From: Marsupella aquatica
Taxonomy: Eukaryota; Marchantiophyta
NCBI GenBank assembly: GCA_973895155.1
Contig: OZ316891.1
Location: 26,288,001 to 26,352,000, forward strand
DNA length: 64,000 nucleotides
Direction of reading: 5' to 3'
In this document: positions 1 to 12,074 of the stretch, piece by piece
Layout: each line of letters opens with the position of its first letter
Numbering within the stretch: the first letter of the stretch is position 1
Translations under genes and position numbers: made by a program
The notes under the pieces: model-generated
The model's input: the letters and a program-made list of their open reading frames with translations, nothing else
The model's database searches: none
What the model was told of the DNA's origin: nothing

Positions 1-3000
1 AACAGGGATAAGCTTATGCGAAGTCTTCAGCAGAGACAGTTGCAGTGAGACCGGGCCGGATATACTGGGCTTCGTCACCGAACTTGCCTTTAGCTGGGTA
101 TAGTCGAGGGGATGTAGCTGTGCAAGTTTCACATCATAACTGAAGCAGTCCCTCACAGGGAGCAAGTAAAAGAAGGAAGAAGGAAACTCGCGAGGAGAAG
201 GAGAGGATTGATCTTAAGCAATCGAGAGACATCTTTGGGGTCTCTAGTCGACTTCAACAAGTACGGAGTGCCATGAGGTACAAGCTGCTTCCTATGTCGG
301 AAGATCATGAAGCTAGCAATGCGTTGCGACTTCATTGGGTTGTGATTTGCCTTGGAATTGCATTCTGAGAACAAAAAGATCGACAACTGTCCTAGCAACC
401 AGGCTAAGGAATCATAGAGTTTACATCCAAGAGGAATGGCTAACGAGGCAGATGCAGACTCACCTGAAGCATCAACGGCATTACAGATGGCATTGGAAGC
501 TTAGTACCTCCCACCGCCCAGGAGCCAGAATGTCCTTCCAACATCCAAGAGCGTACCCCGTGCCTGAAGGATGAGATCAAATGGAATACCTAGTTGACAT
601 TGCACCATGCAACGGCAGACAACCTATCATGAAGATAGCGAAGAAGTAAGGAGATTGCCTTTCAGACCTGAAAGCCGCCCCGAGTAGGCACAGAAGTGTT
701 GCGCCTGGTCATCAACAAGGTCGTGAGGCAACGTGAACAAAACTTGTCGAGAGAGAGATATGATTGTGAGTTTTTTGCTCGCTTCTCCCTTGAGATTCTT
801 GGGATGGTAGGGTTTAGCATCCCATTGCTATGGAGTTAGTGAGACCATTTTTGTTCCTCTGGACACTTTAGGTGAGTTTAAAGCCTAGATTTTGAAATAC
901 GTCAGGTGTTCAGACACGTTTACAATTATTTATTTGGAAAGAGAATTAATTTAGGGAGCCCTCTTGGTGGACTAAGTTCGTGTAGATTTCGCCTTTATCA
1001 AGATGATTGTACCAAATCTTGATTGTACCAAATCTATTGCTTTGTTATGGTTGTCATTCGATTCATTTCAGTACTTTCCCCAGCAAGTAAACAAGCTCCA
1101 AGACCTCTCTGTGAATAGACTTCGCTTCAAGTCCGAAGCCATATCGGAAATCGAAATGGAAAGTGGAAATACCCGAGTAATTAGTGCGCAGACTTGGATA
1201 TGCATTCATTATTACAAGCAAAAGCTAGCCAGCTCGTTGATTGATCAGTCCACATCCACATGCAGAAGTTCATTTTATCAAAAATATCTGGACTTATCTT
1301 TCAAAATTTTCTCAGGTCGCATCTCTACTGACAATGCATTCAACACCAAGTATGGTAACCTGTCATTCCTGAACGGCCTTTGGGACCACTCTTGCCTAGC
1401 TGTGCCACACACCAACTTCCTCTTCAATCTGCTCCAGCCCATGGCAGTGCCAATTTTCATCTCAACCAAAGGAATAATCTGAGGGTTCTGTATTGGCTTT
1501 GCGAAATGTGGTTGTAGTCATGTTCTGATGGAAAAAAATCTGGAAGTACTTTTCAGGTGAAAGTGGTTCGCATAAGTGATGCTGATATTCAGGCCAGCAA
1601 CCCAAGTAGGAAAAGTGATGCACATCTGGTGGCCAGAAAATGAAGAATTGAAGAGTTTACTAGATATTGGTCCCTCACTGTGAGGCCTCCAAATTTTAGC
1701 CAAACGGAATTCAAACATCTAGTTATGGTCAGATCTGGCGGTGACAGATTGATGTTTTTTCGTTGTGATGATGTCTTTCTACTAACTTCTTCTTACTTCT
1801 ATGGCACGAAACAATTTGAAGGAATCTTGTTAATTTTGTAATCTCTGAACCAAACCAAATTCAGGACTTCCTTCTGCACTCATGATTGTCACTCTCCACA
1901 ATAATGCTTAAGCATCAAATAGTATAAAATTACCCTGAGGATCAAAAGCAGATGAAAATCCTTCAGATGTTTAAATCACCATGAGAAATTCCATTCTCTA
2001 CTGATGCCCTTGTCGTCTCCTTCTTAGTTTTTTGGGGAGGGAAACCTACCCGAGAGGACTTGACCAAGGGAACATGATTTTAACTTTATTGAAAAGCAAA
2101 GAAATTACAGTAGTCGAAGGCTGAAGGCGTCGGCCAAGACAGACCAAACACATCACGATAGGAAACGGAAACGGGAGCAGGAACAGGTGAAAGAAACCAC
2201 TAGCCTGCCAATCAAACTCAAATGTCTTCTCCTATTTCCGAAAAGTAGCCGTCCTCCGGGAACCTTCACTTTATATGCAGTTGAGCTACTCTGAGACACC
2301 ATCTACTGTAGCTCCTCCATCGTTCTCACTATCATAGCTAGCTTGATCGAGTTGATCAAGCTGAAAAGAAACTGTTTTTTTTTCTGGATCTACGTGCCTG
2401 GATTGAAAACAAAATGGGAGTTTTCTCCCTAGTTCCCGGTGTAGTAGTATCATGATAATCTATTGATCGATCACATACTTACATGCTTTCCTTCCATCAC
2501 TGCTCTCAAATATGTATAATGGTCCATTGACCACAAGCTTCTCGGCAAGTTTCGCCTTCGCAATTACAATCACTCCACTCAGGCCATCCCCAGAGCACGA
2601 ATGTTTACTCTAGAAGGCCTGAACTTAGGTGAACCTCGTTCTGCTCCACGGAGGCGCACAGTAGGCTTCGAGTACCCAAACAGTGGCCATTGCCAGAGTT
2701 CACTCTGTCGAAGGAATCTAATTAAAGCTTGAGCACCGGGGTCAAAGGCACATTCATTATGTGCTGGTCTTCCCCAAAATGGAACGATCGACTACTATCT
2801 CACTTAACTGCTAGGGTTGCCATTGAAGGCCTGCTTCAGCTACTGCTCCAGGATTTATGTACATCAGTGTTGAACGTTATCTGTGTTAGTCTCACCCATT
2901 GAAGGCTACGTCGCTTGCTTTGAAAAACACCTACCCTTCATGTACAAAGTCCAGTTTGCGCGTGAATGTCACAGATCGAGAGAATCGGACGTAGATACTG

Positions 3001-3364
3001 TATGTACAATGATAAAATCGGGGGTATATTGGGCATCGGGCGACCTCTCTGGTTGTGGGTACACAGACATGGCCGGCTTTTGTCGCCTCGGTCGACTAGT
3101 TGTCTGGCTGCCTTCCTTTGTCCGCGCTTCGTTTAGAAAGCAGGGTGCTCTGACTGCAGTTGTCCGAGTGTCGCAACATCAAACTGAGGGACGTAGTTGG
3201 ACTCCTTCAAGTTAAGCGTTGGAGGATCATTGAGGAAAGCCCACTTGCTCCTTGTCCACCTGCATACAAGGCAAATGAGAAGAGGCCATCAGATTATCAA
3301 GTTGGCTCAGATCTCTACGCAAGAGATCGACCACGCAATTATCGTCGCACAACGGCCTGAAAAG
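1..3364. other. No confident gene; possible relic DNA
   Basis: I see no gene I can support here. An open frame of 159 codons (1003-1482, plus) has no recognisable domain, and its neighbours show no splice or promoter logic that would make it credible. The stretch 335-574 gives a basic open peptide in one frame and other short fragments in the other frames, which looks like decayed coding DNA rather than a gene. The rest is AT-rich spacer with no long repeats that I could find. Confidence 0.5.
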
Positions 3365-4025
3365 CTACGACAGTTTCGAGTGTAAGTAGACAGGATTCAC
3401 TTCGTCTATGATCTTCCTGATGACGTCAGGAGAGGGACTCTTGGAGACATACCATGCTCTGGAATTGCCTTCGGGCAGGCTCATGGTCATACCACTTTCG
3501 GCCAATTTCTGCTGTGCATCAATCTCATCTGCCATCTGCAACGTCTTGCGATGTTAAGCAGGTTCAATATTGCAGAAAATTACGTTTGCAACGCCGTCAC
3601 TGTGACAGCAGTTGGATAAATCAGCATAAAAGACTCGCCTGGCCACCTAACTCTAATCAACAAGCGCTAACATTCTCAATCTTGACGGTAACATCTAGGA
3701 GGCACCTTTCCCTCAAGTCATGTCACCTGCTGAACAAATTTTCGCAATGGACACTTATCTCAAAATCCACACAGCCCTTAGGGTAGATCACATAATGTAA
3801 TTTACGCTGAGCACCACGAGCTGATGGGGGATCGGGTAAGGTTCTGGGGTTATGGAGTGTTCGTGCAACAGCCGTGGAGACACGTACCGCTCTTGCAATC
3901 TTCATTCTCGGTGAAATAGAAGCGTCTTTGTTAGCTCCGTCCAGGTGCTCTTGCGCCAGGTCCTTCTTCATTCTCCAAAATTTCTCCACTTCGTCCTTCG
4001 TCACCGAAGAGTTCGATCGCTTCAT
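3365..4025 (-). CDS. Small two-exon gene of unknown function (about 102 aa)
   Basis: Read on the minus strand, exon 1 is 4025-3888 (46 codons from ATG) and ends at a GTACGT donor. Exon 2 is 3535-3365 (56 codons plus TAG) after a TTGCAG acceptor. Both junctions are phase 0, so the frame joins cleanly across a 352-bp intron. Exon 1 encodes a charged helical segment beginning MKRSNSSVTKDEVEKFWRMK. Exon 2 encodes MADEIDAQQKLAE, then RAWYVSKSPSPDVIRKIID, ending HSKLS. The composition is typical of a small soluble protein with no signal peptide or membrane segment. I do not recognise the family. The FWRMK helix recalls small plant-specific proteins, but that is only an impression. An upstream in-frame ATG at 4070 is less likely because the preceding residues are Cys/Gly rich. 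Support is the intron model and coding-like sequence; transcription is unproven. Confidence 0.5.
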
Positions 4026-4449
4026 AGCTGCACACGACACGCACCCACCAAGCAGCAAACAACCCATCAACCGGTTACTCCAGATTCTAAAACTTCAATC
4101 ACCAGACACACGTGACCAGCCTCATGATCAAGCAGACACCGAATTGATTGCAGAGGTTGCTCAATTGAAAGTTTATGGATGGGATTGCAATACAGAGAGC
4201 TGAAGACGTGCAGTTAGAGGCAACCATAGCAATCTGTATTCTACCATTTCGAAAAGTATCGGATCTAAAGTCGTACTCGAGCTATAACATAGTATCCTCC
4301 AGGACAACGAATTATCCAGGATGGAGTACAACACTGCAAGATCTACATTCTAAAGCTATTGATTGAGCTAGTGGATGGGAATAGGACCTTCAAACGAATG
4401 AGCTAACTCGAATGCTGACAACCCTCGTACTAACAATCCACAGTCCAAA

Positions 4450-4920
4450 AACCAGGGCAGGAAATACTACTATCCTTACTGCATACAGGACCAAAGGGCA
4501 GGGTGGGGAATTCGTTGAACACTGACAGAGTAGTATCCAATTGGGGTAGTATACTTAAAGCCAGATATGCACACGGACCATAGACATCAGATCCAGACAG
4601 CGGGCCAGATAGTACCGCACCTTCATCAGGAGCAGAAGGCGAAGTGGACCAGCCTGCCATCAAAGAACCCATCACTGAAAGACTGTAGATTGCCGAATTG
4701 AAGTCCCAAATTCAACAAGTGAGATCCGAATCTGCCGACTATCACAACGGTGTCAACCAAAAGCCTCAGATTAATTAGCCACCAATCTTAGCTTGAAGGG
4801 TTGCCGTCACAATTCCAAACCAGCCCCGTCAATCATACCCTAACCAGCAGTCAGCTGAGAGCAGCCACCAAAGACTATCTAGAACGCAACAGAATCCAAG
4901 AAAGTAAGAAATTGTATCCC
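4450..4920 (+). pseudogene. Possible decayed coding stretch with coiled-coil-like and Q/P-rich segments
   Basis: One plus-strand frame reads as protein-like sequence interrupted by several stops: an acidic/Gly/Ser segment, then AELKSQIQQVRSESADYHNG (coiled-coil-like), then a Gln/Pro-rich tail. The order resembles a retroelement gag or a regulatory-protein remnant, but no diagnostic motif such as a zinc knuckle survives. It lies immediately upstream of, and antisense to, the small two-exon gene. This is a weak call resting on composition only. Confidence 0.2.
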
Positions 4921-4925
4921 CCACA

Positions 4926-6545
4926 CCCGAGCTTTAATCTCCGAGCCAACTCGACAGCTCTATAGGCTTACTAGTCCATCAACTAGTAGAGAATTCAACA
5001 AGAAAATCTTTCTAAACCCGTGAACTCACTCTTGACTCCGTCAGTAGAAAGGGTCTTAGGTAGCTCTCGTCCGTTTGTCTGACACAACCCAGGACTGCAC
5101 TAACAATTGCGATGTTTCGAGAGACAGCAGAATGGGAGGCCGATCGAAAAGCTGGTGACACATCGATCGTTTTGTCGATGAGGATTGGGAGCAAAAAGTC
5201 AGCACTCGGCATTGAATGTCTACTACTGTAGGTGCCCAGAGGATATAGTCTATTATTGAACTGAGAGGATAACCTTCAGAGCAGATATATAATGTCTTAG
5301 TAGCCGTCACTGATCCGATTCGGTAAATATCTTTCTGCTCCTTTTGACCCAACCCAACAAGAACTCCTGCAAGCACACTAAATCTAACGACACCTGTTTT
5401 ATCCAATCTCAACATTAGTGAGATAAAGCATTCTAGATGGGAGTGTGTGGAAAAAGTGTTGAGCTACTACCCAGACAGCTTGCGAGTGTTTATTTTAGCT
5501 CACTTAAGAGCATCCGCACTAGTTTTCCAGCAGGGGGCTGCCATCCTGAAAGTTTGCAGGCCGTGACCGTCTGCTGGCAATGACTATCTGGCCTTTGTCT
5601 TGGGGGCTTGGCCTATGCGAACACCCCTATTAAAACACCCCCCTTAAATGGAATATAAAATCTTTGTATACCCTGGCCTATGCAAACACCCCAGCCTATT
5701 ATACCACCCCCCTTCCACGGACCAAAAAAAAAAAACCACCAGTCCTTTATTGACTTTCATATTAAACTTTTACATAACCCTTTATATATATATATTCTAG
5801 CCCAATGCCTATGCGTTGCACAAAAGATATTAAGGTGAAAAAAAAGATGTCAAGTGCCAAAAAAAAAATTCAGGTGAGAAAAAAGATGTCAAGATGAAAA
5901 AATGTTGATGAGAGAAAAAGATAATAGTTTAGGCAAACATTTATTTTAAACTATGTGTATGGATAAATCCGATGTTGTAGAAAAACAATGTTTTGATAAA
6001 GGTCTAAAATCTATTCCCATTTTTTATGAGTTTGGAAAAGAACTATCCCATCTTTTTGTGGGATAAGGTATTATATGGGAGATTGTCCTTCCCCTTTCAT
6101 TACCTCAAAGATACATCAAAAAGGAAAATCAAATTTTAGCTTTTTGAGAAAGAATAAAAAACAAAACTGCATAAATTCTCTTCACACTAATAAATATATT
6201 GTTCAAAATTATAGACACCCATTTGGAGAGTATTATTCTACTTCATTCCAATAATATAATATAAATGTTATAATATGTAATGATTGAGTACACTATTGAA
6301 TATTCATATGTGACAAAAAACATTTGTGCTGTTATTAAATTGTACTTGCAAGTGTTCACTCCCAATTATTATCACCTAGGTAGCACCTACAGTAGGTGCT
6401 TGATTGTCTTGTTTCTCGGTTACACTCATTTATAACTCATCAAAGGTGAGAATTAAACTATAATATAAATCCAATGGTAAGCAAGTGTTCGCACCAAATC
6501 TCATTTTGTAATGGGATCGATGGACAACTTTTGGCGGGATCAAGA
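4926..6545. other. Spacer with MITE-like fragments and low-complexity DNA
   Basis: There is no gene. Near 5505, TTAA is followed by GAGCATCCGCAC, which resembles the terminus of Tourist-type MITEs; no matching right end is visible, perhaps because the LINE insertion separated it. A CCTATGC(G/A)AACACCCC motif occurs twice (about 5611 and 5670). A-rich runs with repeated AAAAAGATGTCAAG follow at 5825-5925. The string CTTTTACATAACCCTTTA at about 5767 recurs at about 9362 on the other side of LINE copy 1. Confidence 0.4.
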
Positions 6546-9296
6546 AATATACACACTTTTTATATACAGAGAAGAAGAAATATACACATTTTTTATATAC
6601 AAAGGGACCAAACAGAGTACAAATGAACAAACAAAAGAGGGCCCAAGTGGACAAAACCAATCGAAAAAGAAGTGAGCAAAAGGGAACCACTAAACACCAA
6701 GAAAGAGGAACTAAAAGTAAGAAATGAACAATAGGGAACCCCTAAAAACCAAGAAAGAGAGAGAGACTAAAACTAACCCAAGCGGACCGAGGTCCTCATC
6801 ATTCCTACCGATTGTGGCAAAAAGCTAATGGTCCACATCAAGAGTCAAAACTAGATCGGCAAGTGGGATTGGAACATCCTCAAGGGGAGCTAGCCGCTGC
6901 GGAGGCACACTAGCACCCACTGTAAGAGATCGACGATAGATGGCCCGAGCTTGAGCACGCTGTAAGGTGACTGAAATGCGTTGGTGAAAGTGCGTGGTCA
7001 AAATAGAAAGCGGGGGTCCGGTGGGACCCATTCGGCCATGAACATCCCGGGCAGCTTGCCGAAGAAGCCCATCAAACTGAGGATGAAGACGCCCAAATAG
7101 CTCCACAGCAAGGGGGAGGAAGCTGTCGGATGAAGCTCGTGCAACATATTTGGCCTCCTTCGTTGTTGCCGCACGTGACGCTGCTGCCCCTGCCGTAGTT
7201 GCCGCTGTCCCAATGATGTCTTGGCGCAATGGGTTTGCCACCACAACATCTGCCAAAGTACGTTGACCCTCACGGACCATGGTAAGATCCACCCGTAACC
7301 GCTGTGATGGAGGACCAGGTAACTCGAGTACCACCTCCCGCCGCACGCATACCAAAGAGCCAGAGAGAACCTGAGCAGTCGCATCTTGCACAGCGTCGTG
7401 AACAACAATGGTTTCACCTCCCAAACTGCACCGAAGAAGATGGACACCTGTGGCATCACAAGGCTTCCCACAAGTGCAAGAAGGAGGTAAACCTGCAAGA
7501 AGTGGGTGGGGCAGCCCCAGACGAAGACGCATGGCTGTGGAGAACTCCGTTGAAGACATCCGCAAATGAGGAATGACTGGATTGGCCTGAAGCCATCCAC
7601 CTGCGCCCTTCCCTCCAGAAGAAAGAATCCGAGCTCGGTCCGTGTCAGGTGCCTCGGAGAGGATCCTGGAAAGGGTGAAAGTGTGCATACGCCCAGCGAG
7701 GTCTGCCTGAAGACGAACGGGATCCAAGGATAAAAACTCCTGGAAAGAAGGTAACGCGGCGCGAACGGAATCTGGTAATGAGGACCGCGCTGCGCGCAAA
7801 TGAACCTGAAACGGGAGGGAACCCTCCTCTACCTCCATGAGAGATGAAAGTAAAAAAGGGCGATCCTCAATAAGAAAACGATCGGCCAACAACGAGAAGG
7901 CGGCCGCCCATGCACCCAAAAAGGCCAAAGGTGCAAGGCTCTCAATGGAAGTAAGCCCAAAACCACCCTGCGAGATAGGAAGACTGACTTGTCGATGAAG
8001 CCACGGAGATGAGAGCAACGTACCTGGACCTAAAAGAGAGGCCAGGGTCTGACGAATGGAGACATCAAATGCTCGAAGGTGGAGACAAAGATCCTCGGTA
8101 GGGGGATGCGTCCTAGCCAGATAAGACGCACGAGGGTGGATGCACCTCAACAACATCCCAAATGCTGCCTGAGAATCTGCTAACTTAGGGAGCATAGGAG
8201 TATGGGCTAAGGCGGCCTGTATAGAGTCAGCGATGAAAGATGAGCAAAAGGAGGCGGTACCGACTGGGGAGCCAAGGACCCGAAGACCATCGGCTGGACG
8301 TAAGAACCCTGGGGGAAGCACAAGATCAGAGGGTAACCCAGCTGGACTCCATGCACGACTCTTCACAGGCTTAACTCGTAAACCGAGGCCCATCAAATGG
8401 GTGGAAAGAGTGGCGAGGGCAGAAGTAACCGCGGCAGGAGGACCAATGATGTGGGTGTCATCTGAAAGGGAGGGGAAGATACACTGGGGGTGGGCCATGG
8501 TAGCTTCCCGTAAAGCTGTAAAATGGGCAATGGCAAAAAGAGGCCCACCCAAAGGGTCACCCTGACGTGTACCTTCTGCAGAGGAAAGAGTGGTATACAC
8601 ACCTGTAAAGGAGTGATGACTATAGAAGAGTGGGGCCTCGAGTCCATAAAAACAACGGACAAAGGGGATCAGGGACTGGATGTCTGGATCCGCCGCCCTC
8701 AAAGCACGAAAAATGGCTGCCCGAGAAACCGTATTAAAAGCGTTAGAGACATCAACCTGGAGGACAACCCAATCAGGGTGGAGGTCCAATGTAGCTCGAA
8801 TACCCGCAATAACCGTCTCACAACCGCCAGGAACGCCAACTGCAAACTGATGTGGAGAGAGATGATCCGATAGTGCAGAGCGAAACTGTGAGGAAAGTGT
8901 GCGAGACACAAGACGAAGAAAAACCTCCCCAATAGCAATTGGCCGAACACCCGGTGAAGACTTAGCCATGGCCAATAAACGAGAAGCACTCAAGAGCCGA
9001 GAGACGGGAGGAGGCAAACGACCGGCTGCAATACACAGGCAAAAGGAGAAGAAAACTGGAAAACCAAACTGAGGATCCTCAGGGGGGAATAAATCACGAA
9101 AATGCTCAAAGACATAGCCGGAGGGGCCACCAGCAGAACAACGCGGGGCATGGAGGAAGGCATAGGTGAAGTGGTCCCTACTAAACTGAAGATCCTCCTC
9201 AGGCTCAAAATCCTCGACAAACAAAGGGAGCTGATCATGGGGCTGCGGATGGAGATCCTGAAGGGCCAACGAGGTGACCTCGCCAGGGGGGGCTAG
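6546..9296 (-). mobile_element. LINE copy 1, REL-type non-LTR retrotransposon, 5'-truncated
   Basis: The copy is collinear with the second copy at 12.1-15.3 kb and ends abruptly at about 9296 in the middle of the coding frame, as expected for target-primed reverse transcription that stopped early. Its 3' end (left on the plus strand) is not poly(A) but a short AT-rich repeat built on TGTATATAAAAA(A)GTGTGTATATT, present nearly twice (about 6546-6602). I could not identify target-site duplications on either side. By eye the two copies differ at only a few percent of positions, so both insertions are relatively young. Confidence 0.8.
6825..9296 (-). CDS. LINE polyprotein: reverse transcriptase, CCHC knuckle, restriction-like endonuclease
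   Basis: The frame is open from the truncation point to a TAG at 6825, leaving about 814-823 codons without a start ATG. Counting from codon 9269, the reverse transcriptase carries QVDVSNAF (catalytic Asp near 173), RQGDPLGG (235-242) and a catalytic SDD box in LSDDTHIIG (near 268-276), where most families have ADD. A zinc-knuckle-like C-x3-C-x5-H-x3-C lies at about 600-614. Then come Asp661, twelve residues, Asp674 (LADVVVANP), and a downstream TKEAKY with Lys704/707. Asp-x12-Asp plus Lys next to a CCHC is the hallmark of the restriction-like endonuclease of R2/NeSL/Hero-type LINEs, which cuts the target and primes cDNA synthesis. No apurinic endonuclease is visible, but the N-terminus is missing. 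The surviving frame has no stops, so loss is by truncation only. Confidence 0.82.
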   Translation of the reverse strand, partial: LAPPGEVTSLALQDLHPQPHDQLPLFVEDFEPEEDLQFSRDHFTYAFLHAPRCSAGGPSGYVFEHFRDLFPPEDPQFGFPVFFSFCLCIAAGRLPPPVSRLLSASRLLAMAKSSPGVRPIAIGEVFLRLVSRTLSSQFRSALSDHLSPHQFAVGVPGGCETVIAGIRATLDLHPDWVVLQVDVSNAFNTVSRAAIFRALRAADPDIQSLIPFVRCFYGLEAPLFYSHHSFTGVYTTLSSAEGTRQGDPLGGPLFAIAHFTALREATMAHPQCIFPSLSDDTHIIGPPAAVTSALATLSTHLMGLGLRVKPVKSRAWSPAGLPSDLVLPPGFLRPADGLRVLGSPVGTASFCSSFIADSIQAALAHTPMLPKLADSQAAFGMLLRCIHPRASYLARTHPPTEDLCLHLRAFDVSIRQTLASLLGPGTLLSSPWLHRQVSLPISQGGFGLTSIESLAPLAFLGAWAAAFSLLADRFLIEDRPFLLSSLMEVEEGSLPFQVHLRAARSSLPDSVRAALPSFQEFLSLDPVRLQADLAGRMHTFTLSRILSEAPDTDRARILSSGGKGAGGWLQANPVIPHLRMSSTEFSTAMRLRLGLPHPLLAGLPPSCTCGKPCDATGVHLLRCSLGGETIVVHDAVQDATAQVLSGSLVCVRREVVLELPGPPSQRLRVDLTMVREGQRTLADVVVANPLRQDIIGTAATTAGAAASRAATTKEAKYVARASSDSFLPLAVELFGRLHPQFDGLLRQAARDVHGRMGPTGPPLSILTTHFHQRISVTLQRAQARAIYRRSLTVGASVPPQRLAPLEDVPIPLADLVLTLDVDH

Positions 9297-9326
9297 TATT
9301 ATAGTTGTAGATAGAGAGAGAGTTTT

Positions 9327-9535
9327 TACTAGCCTCTACACAAGTGGCCAGAGCTTTTCCACTTTTACATAACCCTTTAGTAAAGCTTTTTTTCTAGTAA
9401 ACTTTACACAAATGACCATAGCTTTTTCACAAGGTTATGTAAACGTTTTTCTATTTTTTGAGACTAGCCTCTACATAAATGGCCAAAGCTTTTTCATAAG
9501 GTTATGTAAATTTTGTATTTGTTTTTCTACTAGTC
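9327..9535. repeat. Degenerate tandem repeat, about three 70-bp units
   Basis: Three diverged units share CTAGCCTCTACA(C/T)AA, TGGCCA(G/A)AGCTTTTT and GGTTATGTAAA. The middle unit is the most diverged. The block immediately abuts the 5' truncation point of LINE copy 1. Confidence 0.55.
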
Positions 9536-10428
9536 TCTAGAGTGACTTATTCTCATGGCATATGACCAATCTTATGGCAAAAAGTCATAACTTTCCATGT
9601 CTGTAACCTTAACTACTAAACCAAGGTCCATAAAAGTTTGACATGTGAGACCCCCTAATGAACTTGAAAAACAAATGCTGAGGCTATCGGTGCAAAGCAG
9701 AAAAGGTTCCACTAGTCTTCAATATTCACCAGTTTTTCCAGCCACGCACCTGTTACAAGCCATTGGTGTTCAAGAATATTATTGACTCCAGGCTACCATA
9801 AGTAGTCAATAATATTCTTAGCAAAGTAAAAAAAGTTACAAAAAAATGATTAGTTTGTCCTCCCACACCTTCATGGACAGTGGCACTTGTGGTCAAGCTG
9901 TATTAATTTTATATTCACATGTCAGACCCTCCAGCCCTTAATCAAGTCTGCATCCTAATTCTATCTAGACTGGCACTTTGAGATCTAAACTGCCACTCCA
10001 AGTGCGGGATGACAAAATAGTCATTATCCTCTCACTTTTTATAATTTCATAAGAAATTGTGTAACTAATCATGTGGTGAGTTCCCAGGTAGCTTGGTATC
10101 ACCAGGTTCTGAAGAGTTTCGGGTGGTTTAAGCTTCAGCTTGCATTCAGTTTGGCCTGTGAACTATTCTGCCATATAAAAGTGCCAATGGCTTGGAGTTA
10201 AGCCCAGAGCTAAATAGCCATTGTCACTAGCTACAGTTACAGAAAGGCCTAATGATTAATACAAAGGAAATGTACTGTGATAGTCCTGTAGATCATTAAA
10301 TTGGTGAAATACATACTTGATTGAGAGAAGCACTTGCGAGATCTATGTAATGGTTCTCCTTAAACCTTGAAGGTGCTATATGGTGAATCCAACTCTCATG
10401 TTTTATCTTATTCATATTTGTGTATCAT

Positions 10429-10718
10429 GAATTTTTATTTGAATGTACCTTAACAAGGGGCATCCTTTGTATCACATAGACTTTTAATTCATTTTTGGAC
10501 CCCTTTAAATTTTTGGTATTCTATAGTGTTTTGAATTTATTTTGGCAGCCCCCTTAATTTGTATAATTTGTATGAATTTTTATTTGAATGTACCTTAACA
10601 AGGGGCATCCTTTGTATCACATAGACTTTTAATTCATTTTTGGACCCCTTTAAATTTTGGATATTCTATAGTGTTTTGAATTTATTTTGGCAGCCCCCTT
10701 AATTTGTATAATTTGTAA
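10429..10718. repeat. Tandem duplication, two 145-bp units
   Basis: The two units (10429-10573 and 10574-10718) are almost identical. Each starts GAATTTTTATTTGAATGTAC and ends CCCCCTTAATTTGTATAATT. The high identity points to a recent duplication. Confidence 0.85.
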
Positions 10719-10902
10719 ACTTTGTTAAGTCCTAGAGAGAAACTAAGGGTTTCATTTTCTACCGCTTTTAAGTATACTCATGAGTGAGAGGAATGATTCT
10801 AAGAAATGTCCAGCACATCCTGTCTTAAGCTCCCCTTGTGGCTTTTTTTCCTAAGTTTATGGTTTTTATTGAATAAGAGTCATTAATAAGACACTGAAAT
10901 AC

Positions 10903-11220
10903 GTGCACAACTGGTAGGATCTTTGAGTAATAGAATTATACTTTCCATTGGTCACTATGTGCTTTTATTGCATGTGCTTTATTTATATTATTTGATTTCA
11001 TTGTGCACAACTCGTAGCAACTTTGTGTAATAAAATTGTACTTTCCATTGGTCACTATGTGCTTTTATTGCATGTGCTTTATTTATATTATTTGATTTAT
11101 TTATATTATTTGATTTCATTGTGCACAACTCGTAGCAACTTTGTGTAATAAAATTGTACTTTCCATTGGTCACTATGTGCTTTTATTGCATGTATTTTAT
11201 TTATATTATTTGATTTCATT
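10903..11220. repeat. Tandem repeat, three units of about 100-118 bp
   Basis: Units start at 10903, 11003 and 11121 with GTGCACAACT and share TTTCCATTGGTCACTATGTG followed by TTTATTGCATGT. The middle unit carries an extra TTTATTTATATTATTTGA segment, which explains the unequal spacing. Confidence 0.85.
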
Positions 11221-12074
11221 CACATTTAATATGTATTCTAGTCTTACTCTTTAATTTTGTCCACTTAATATCACTACAAGACAAAAAGTAAAACATGTTC
11301 CGGGATGAACATGCTATATTGATTCAGAGAAGCACTTGCGAGATCTATGTAATGGTTCTCCTTAAACCTAGAGATATTTAACAACAAATATTTATGATTC
11401 AATTCTTGTATGTCAATAATTACCTCCCAGGGAAAGGGAGCAACTACCTGACCTTTTCCCCAGAAAAGAAGGCTGACAATCATTAATATGATAGCAAACC
11501 ACAGTCGAAGTAAAATTGATCAACTTACACTGCTCCCCTTTACTGAGACTCTTGCCTTGGAATCTTGTCTCCTGGTTGACCTCTTTTCGTTCTTTGGCAA
11601 ATGTGATATAATTATATTGCTTGCATGGGCACCTGGTTGCGTACACTGCAAGGCACTTGGCAGACCAGTGAAACAAGGTGACATGACTCTGGAAATAACT
11701 CAAGTAAGAAAAGCCTAATCTTCTGGAAGGGTACTCGAGCATAAAAGTCTAGCTTGACAAGTCAACACTATTATATTAACGTTATAGTTGTTATATACTA
11801 TGCACCAGGTACAAAGTCTTACAAAGGCAGTGTCTGGATAGCACGTATCAAATAGTTATGGGGAGATAGTTACTTGTTTCTGTCCTTTCCTTCTTATTGA
11901 ATATTATTCAAAACCTTATCTCAAAACCTTGGTGGCAAGTGATGGCTCTGACGAAAAGGAAAACAAAACCACTTGGAGGCTCTCCCTATGATCAGGAAAT
12001 TGGACATTCAAATATTGTCCCCATATACAGCCCGCTCATTGCAATTGGATTGCTTTCATTTTCAGATTGCTACG

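Larger units (their letters stand above)
9297..12074. other. Repeat-rich spacer between the two LINE copies
   Basis: No gene is supported. The interval holds three tandem repeat blocks (listed separately). It also holds a dispersed 50-bp pair at 10318-10367 and 11320-11370 (sharing GAGAAGCACTTGCGAGATCT). An isolated CACTACAAGAC string at 11273 resembles a CACTA terminus but has no partner. Short frames at 11488-11718 and 11897-12060 show no domain. Confidence 0.5.

Noticed and set aside
1003-1482. 159-codon open frame
   Set aside because: No recognisable domain, conserved motif or exon context; kept only as a remark.
5056-5415. 119-codon minus frame with a hydrophobic segment near its start
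   Set aside because: The N-terminal FSVLAGVLVGLG stretch is suggestive of a membrane helix, but the rest is not protein-like and no splice donor gives a convincing gene.
7304-8873. Plus-strand frames opposite LINE copy 1
   Set aside because: They are antisense shadows of a GC-rich coding frame, and the same shadows appear opposite copy 2.
11273-11284. CACTACAAGACA as a CACTA terminus
   Set aside because: No matching inverted end, no coding sequence and no target duplication nearby.
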